Below, piece after piece: positions 59,025 to 64,000 of a DNA stretch of 64,000 nucleotides. The DNA lies in the NCBI RefSeq assembly GCF_000208745.1, contig NC_030858.1:26618398-26682397 (forward strand), in the 5' to 3' direction. The notes below the pieces were generated by a model. That model was not told where the DNA came from, did not search any database, and worked only from the letters and a program-made list of their open reading frames with translations. Position 1 is the first letter of the stretch. Each line of letters opens with the position of its first letter. The stretch is from Theobroma cacao (taxonomy: Eukaryota; Streptophyta; Magnoliopsida; Malvales; Malvaceae). Made by a program: the position numbers and the translations under genes.

Positions 59025-60840
59025 TACACAACTTAAATTTGCACGAGATTGAAAAAACTGTATTGCATCCCACGTTTTCCCATTGAAAACCATGTCATTC
59101 TCGTACAATCAAATGGACCATAAAATAGCAAAAAATGCCACCCTCCACACTTTATAATTTCCTTTATTGATGACAGCCTAATTCCATGTTGACAAAAAGG
59201 AAATTGAATCCTCTAACCCTACCCAACTAATTCTTCATGCCTTATATAATAGTGACAAGATTCCCCACAATTCCAAGCACTTAAAGAACAAGTGATTTAC
59301 CATTTCAAACTCCTTATGACAAAACATGACGCATATTGCGAAATTATTATTAAGCAAGCTTTTTTTCACCAGCTCATGTTTGATTGCAATTCTACCTCTG
59401 AGCACTTACCAACAAGAACACTTTGACTTTAAGAGAAACAACTCCAACCTACATTGACCTTGAAAAGGTCTTATTAATTCTGTTATTTCCAACCACTATT
59501 GCACAAAAAGACTTTGCCAAGTAAAAGCCATTAGCCAACCCTTTCCAAATAAGTTTACCATCCAAATGCTTCTTTAAAATAATGTCCCTAATGGTCTTTT
59601 GATGTTGAATCCATCAACTATTTTCTAAATCAAGTGTTCTCCTTCTCAATTGGTTGTTCAAATTCTAAACATTATTCTCCCAAGACTCGAATTCATTAAG
59701 AGTTCTATCTTTGTTTGCCACAAGCACAAACATTTGTGGATAAGCTACTTGTAATATAACTCACCTAATCCATCCATCATGCCAAAATAAGACGTGACGT
59801 CTATTGTCCCTTACAAGTCTCATACCTACAAACATAAAACTGAAATAATTATTAGTTGGTGATAAAAGGTTCAAAATGTTTCTCCATAGCATGGAGGCCT
59901 TATGCTATTGCCATCATGGGGATCAATGTTGAATAGTTTCCTCTATTCTTCTCTTCAATGATTGACCTCCATACACTATTAGGTTCCTCATCATACCTCT
60001 AAATCCACTTATTAAGCAGTGTCCTATTTTGTACTCAAAGGTTTGTGATACTAAACCCATCACAATCCTTATGCTTACATATATATATAAACCCTTAATC
60101 CACAAAGTGTATTTTCTTTTTATCTTCTACCCTGCCCCATAGGAATTTCAACTGGATAAACACATGTAGTACATTGACAGACTTGAAAACACTGCTCAAA
60201 TAAGGCTTACTTGACTTCCAACAGACAACAGTTTGGATTTTCATTCAACTAGTCACATTTTGAACCTATCCATCATTAGCTGCCACATACCATGAGAGAT
60301 TTGTTTAGCCTTTAAGGGAAGGCCAAAGTAAGTCGAAGGGAGCATATTAACCCTAAAAGAGATCCTAGTTATCCAATTGGACACAATCAGCTCATCTTTA
60401 CCAACTCCGAATAAGTTACTCTTTAGGAGGCTAATTTTCTACCCAAAAACCACTTAGAAGCATCAATGGATTCTTTTAACATTTAGCAAGCTATTAAGAT
60501 CCGATTTGCTAAATATCATGGTGTCGTTCACATATTGAAGATGGGAGACAACCAACCTATTATTTCTAATATCAATACCCTCTTATAATCAAATACCAAT
60601 AACTTTAAACATGAGAACCCCAAAACGCCTCCAGCGCCAAGTTGAACAAAGGACACCCTTGTTGTAAACTTCAACCGATTTTGAATTGCCTAGTGGGTGT
60701 TCCATTTACAAGCACAGACACCAAGGCCGATGATATGCAAGCCTTCATCCAACTCCTCCATTTGCTCCCAAATCCAATCTTCCCCATTAAGAAGTCCAAA
60801 AACTCCCAATCAAAGCTATCATACAATTTCATTCGCTAAT
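59025..60840 (-). pseudogene. LINE reverse transcriptase and zf-RVT region, decayed
   Basis: The palm motif is VVSHLQYVNDTMIFSKSDLN near 60480-60540, where the family has Y-A-D-D, so the first catalytic aspartate is asparagine. Then come LLNVKRIH, LPSTYFGLPLKAKQISHGMW and YKIGHCLISGF. LRRRTLDLENS and LDGKLIWKGLANGFY lie near 59500-59650. Close to the LTR are CVMFCHKEFEMVNHLFFKCL and FAILWSIWLYENDMVFNGKT, the zf-RVT block. It is broken by many stops. The 5' part (endonuclease and ORF1) is absent. Confidence 0.85.
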
Positions 60841-61465
60841 TAGATAGTTAGATTACAACTATTGGCTAATCAACTAGTTAGATTACAAAATTGTTAGTTA
60901 GTTAGCATTAGACTATGAATAATAATAGCTCTATACATATATATACCTCATTCATTTATTTAATATCATATATAATTTTGGAATATAAGATTTCTCTTCT
61001 TATAACAATAAGATTTACGGGATGACAACCTCTTATTTCATATTATATAACTTAAAATTCAATAAATTTTAATTTATAAAAAATATATATTTATATATTT
61101 TTAAAATTTTTAAAAGAACTCGAGCAAAACAAAAAGGGTAAAACTTTGCTTTTTAATTCGAAAGGATTTGGGAAACTTCAAACTTAAGAAAAAGAAAAGG
61201 ACAAAAAAAATAATCTCATTAAAAATATTTTCTGAACTTTTAAATATGAAATCGTAGCAGTTATAATCTGTCCTACATTTCATTAATAGATGTATATAAC
61301 TTATAGAATTAAGTATTCATGAAAATCTAATGCATACACACGTGTGTGTGTGTATATAAAATTCATGCTGACATACAAACAAGTTTTGGTAAATTTAGAT
61401 TGTTGTTTAAGTAGTTTATTATGTTTAATTAAATTTTCCATCAATCAATTTTGAATATTAATTTT
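60841..61465. other. AT-rich sequence without recognised gene
   Basis: 60840-60960 has repeated TAGTTAGATTA and AACTAGTTAG words resembling a fragment of a copia LTR, not resolved. The rest is AT-rich with a (TG)n run near 61340. Confidence 0.4.
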
Positions 61466-63432
61466 TAGGGTAAAATACCTTTATCCTCTTAAGTTTTGAC
61501 CATAATTCATTTTAAGTCCATTAATATTGAAACTGAACATTCCATCTCAAAATTATACATATTGCTAGACACGCTGGTCTTACTATTAGTCTATGTTAAT
61601 GTTTTTGTTTATTTAATGACGTGGCATAAATTTTTTACCTGTTTTACCCTTCTATTTATTATTCATCTTCTTCACAAATGCTCTATTACAATATTCAAAG
61701 TATCCTTTGTTTTGGATTTGAAAAAATTTAACATTTTCATCAATAAGAGGTCATCGGATTAACAATCTACAAAAAGATTAGATTTTTCTGGGTTGACCCT
61801 TCATTGCAGTCGCCATTGCTGCAATTGATCAAATAGGAATGGATGAATTTGAAGAGCAGAAATTTAATTGATCAAAAAGGGGATGGATGGTTCTCTAGAA
61901 CTATACAAATAAAAAATTCTGAAACTATACAGATAAAAAATTCTTGATTTGTGGCTGTTGTGCACCTAAGACCAGACATATCAACCCAAATCATAGATCA
62001 AGAAAGTGACACAAGGCAGAAACTCAACAATTCCAACACAAAATTTCGAAATTTTCCTGTAAACAATCTATACAACAAAAGTTAATGCATTGACCAAGCC
62101 GATGCTCAAAAATATTCCACTGGTTGCGACTGTCATAACATCACTGAGACTACCCACGCTTAATGGCACAAAACCAACCCAAAAATCAAACTTTAACCTT
62201 GTCAGGAGTAGAACAAAAAAACCAGATCAATGGAGTGAGAATGACAACCAAACCACGGGTGGCCAATAACGACACTAGATCAGGACCGGCTTTAGGCTTT
62301 AGACTCAAATTTTCATAAGGCTTTGTAATTTTATAACAATAATATAATTAATTATATAATTAAAAATAATTAATAAAATATCTGTCTATTCTCTCATGCC
62401 TAATAAATATTTATTTTGTCTCACTATTACATTCCTATTGATTTTCAATTATTTATTTCATTTCTCATTAAAAATATGTAAAAGTCAAAATAATTAATAA
62501 AATGACATATTCTTTCGCTTCCTTAATTATGTGCTAATAAATCTCAATTTTTTATCATTTGTCAACTCCCACAATGCTATTAATTCTCAACTATTTCTTC
62601 TCTTCCCAATCAATTAAGTACAATACGTATTTAAAGATTTCCAACTATTTTTTTTTTATATATAGAACGAATTTTTTTTTCAAATTACAATATCCACTTA
62701 ATTTGCTCTTTTTTTCATTTCAATGAAAAAGACCTTATTTTCTTTATGCTTTTAAAGTTATAGAGTCGCTCCTGCATCAGATACTATCATGTTATTAGCA
62801 TTTACTCCAACTCATCAATGCCATTTTAATATAAGGCATTTCGGCAAAGAATGACACCATATTCACTCTACTACAACCAACAAACTAAATGGCAGACGAT
62901 CGAGGGTGAGTGAACGATTAGCCAAAGCTTCTTGTTTGGATAAAAATAATGGTGGTTTTGAATCTTTTGATTGAACCTTCCCTGACTGGTTTTTGTTTTT
63001 AACAACAAAAGAAAAACATTGGGTTTAGGACTTCGAGGGAGTTCCTTTCTTGTTGTCTATTTCTTTCTTTGTTAATTGTTACTACTTAGCCCTTCTTTAA
63101 GTGATGGTGGGTTAGACAAGGGCGGTGGTGGTGGAAGAGCGAAAGAAGAGAAAAAGAAGGTAAATTTTGGGACTGGATTTGGTTAAAGCGATTGAAGCAG
63201 GGAAAGAAAAAGGGAATAACAAAGGAGAGTTTGGTGGGATGAGCACCAAGTTCTTCTTCTTTTTTTTTTCTGTCTTTCGAGGTATTTTTTATTTAAGGGA
63301 TATTTTAGTCATTTCCTTAAATATGTTAATAGTGTTTGAGGTTATGGGACGGAGTGTTTATTTTCAATATTAAAGGACTTAAAATAAAATATGGTCAAAA
63401 TTTAAGAGGACAAGAGTATTTTATCTTAAATT
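61466..63432. mobile_element. element with long terminal inverted repeats (Mutator-like candidate, about 2 kb)
   Basis: The left end reads TAGGGTAAAATACCTTTATC and later AAGTTTTGACCATAATTCAT and AAGTCCATTAATATTGAAA. The reverse complement of the right end gives TAAGATAAAATACTCTTGTC, AAATTTTGACCATATTTTAT and AAGTCCTTTAATATTGAAAA. The inverted repeats are thus at least 65 bases, with further similarity beyond. No transposase was recognised inside. The target duplication is unresolved because the flanks are A/T runs. It contains a hAT-like MITE. Confidence 0.65.
62281..62774. mobile_element. hAT-like MITE (494 bp)
   Basis: Terminal inverted repeats CAGGACCGGCT (62281) and CAGGAGCGACT (opposite strand, ending 62774) resemble the CAGGGCCGGC-type ends of plant hAT MITEs. 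The flanking 8-base words CACTAGAT (62273-62280) and CATCAGAT (62775-62782) agree at six of eight positions, consistent with a hAT target duplication. The inside is AT-rich and non-coding. Confidence 0.65.
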
Positions 63433-64000
63433 TTATTATTTTTTAGAAAGCATTCCTTTTTGAAGATCTTAAAAGAATTTGAATATTCTCATTCATTAGG
63501 TATTAATCTAAAATGCTTCCTAAACCAATATTTAGCAGTTAAATTGATTAATTATATATGTTAGGTAAAAAAGAAACATAAGGAGTACAAAAACATTCTA
63601 TGTGTAATATGAAGCAAAATTTTGACATATGTACTTAGCCGCATTCTTTTAACAAGGAATTAACTAGCTAGATTAATTATATTGGTTAGGAAAATTTACA
63701 ATGTTTTGAATATTAAATTTTATTGTGATAATTAAACAACTAATAAATATACCAAAAACTCAACAAAATCTTAAAAACCTTAATAAATAACTTTCTAATG
63801 AGTTCTTCAAAAATAACACAATATATATTTTTTTAAAAATATCACAACTAATACAAAATAAGCATTAATTGATAAATTTGTTAATTTGATAATTTAATTG
63901 ACAATGTTTTTAAGAACCTTAACTCTTGAAATATGTATGCTTATATAATATGTATACTTTTCTATATAAATATATATATATACGTATAATTTTACCTTTT
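63433..64000. other. AT-rich sequence to the window end, nothing recognised
   Basis: No gene and no repeat boundary was seen. Confidence 0.5.

Larger units (their letters stand above)
56640..60840 (-). mobile_element. L1-type LINE, decayed, minus strand, split by a solo LTR
   Basis: Going leftwards on the minus strand one finds reverse transcriptase (60840-60150), thumb and linker (60105-59500), a zf-RVT region (59450-59040), the inserted solo LTR (59019-57413), and RNase H (about 57320-56890). The order is that of plant L1 elements with a C-terminal RNase H. Frames are broken throughout. The 3' end near 56640 is approximate, because no A tail or target duplication was identified. Confidence 0.85.

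Overview
The window is nuclear DNA of a flowering plant, most likely a eudicot. It is AT-rich and repeat-dense, and only two genes look intact. The genes are spliced and plant-type. The repeats are plant Ty1/copia and Ty3/gypsy-like LTR elements, CACTA, Emigrant/pogo, hAT-like and Mutator-like DNA elements, and L1-type LINEs. The species cannot be named from the sequence alone.

Layout. 1-36512 is almost entirely nested transposons. A minus-strand copia element (419-7626) was cut by a gypsy-type LTR at the left edge and by a solo LTR (3768-6410), and itself sits inside another LTR (7627-8750). Next comes a decayed CACTA transposase (8751 to about 14650), split by an Emigrant/pogo element (10028-11012) and a solo LTR (11939-13452). 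A second copia element (16197-36512, plus strand, target duplication ACTTA) has been expanded to 20.3 kb. It holds a 4-kb non-autonomous LTR-type element, which carries its own solo LTR, and a 10.9-kb gag-only element (target duplication GATAT), which also carries a solo LTR (target duplication ATCAT). Removing the insertions leaves about 5.4 kb, a normal copia length, which supports the reconstruction.

36513-52906 is the gene-bearing part. It holds a five-exon minus-strand NPF/PTR-family transporter most like the NPF7 clade (40482-43294, 605 aa) and an intronless plus-strand AP2-B3 (RAV-family) transcription factor (47667-48752, 361 aa). They are divergently oriented and about 4.4 kb apart. 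A 5'-truncated LINE (49147-49809) with a 16-bp target duplication lies downstream of the RAV gene. Nothing suggests that the two genes act in one pathway.

52907-64000 is again repeat: a 2.9-kb solo LTR (target duplication GTAGA), a decayed L1-type LINE on the minus strand (about 56640-60840) split by another solo LTR (57413-59019, target duplication CCTAA), and a long-terminal-inverted-repeat element (about 61466-63432) with a hAT-like MITE inside it.

No CRISPR, operon or other new multi-gene system was found. The most informative result is the nested insertion history, resolved by target-site duplications. It includes an LTR family with unusual GCTGCAGC palindrome arrays and variable minisatellites, and a gag-only retroelement.
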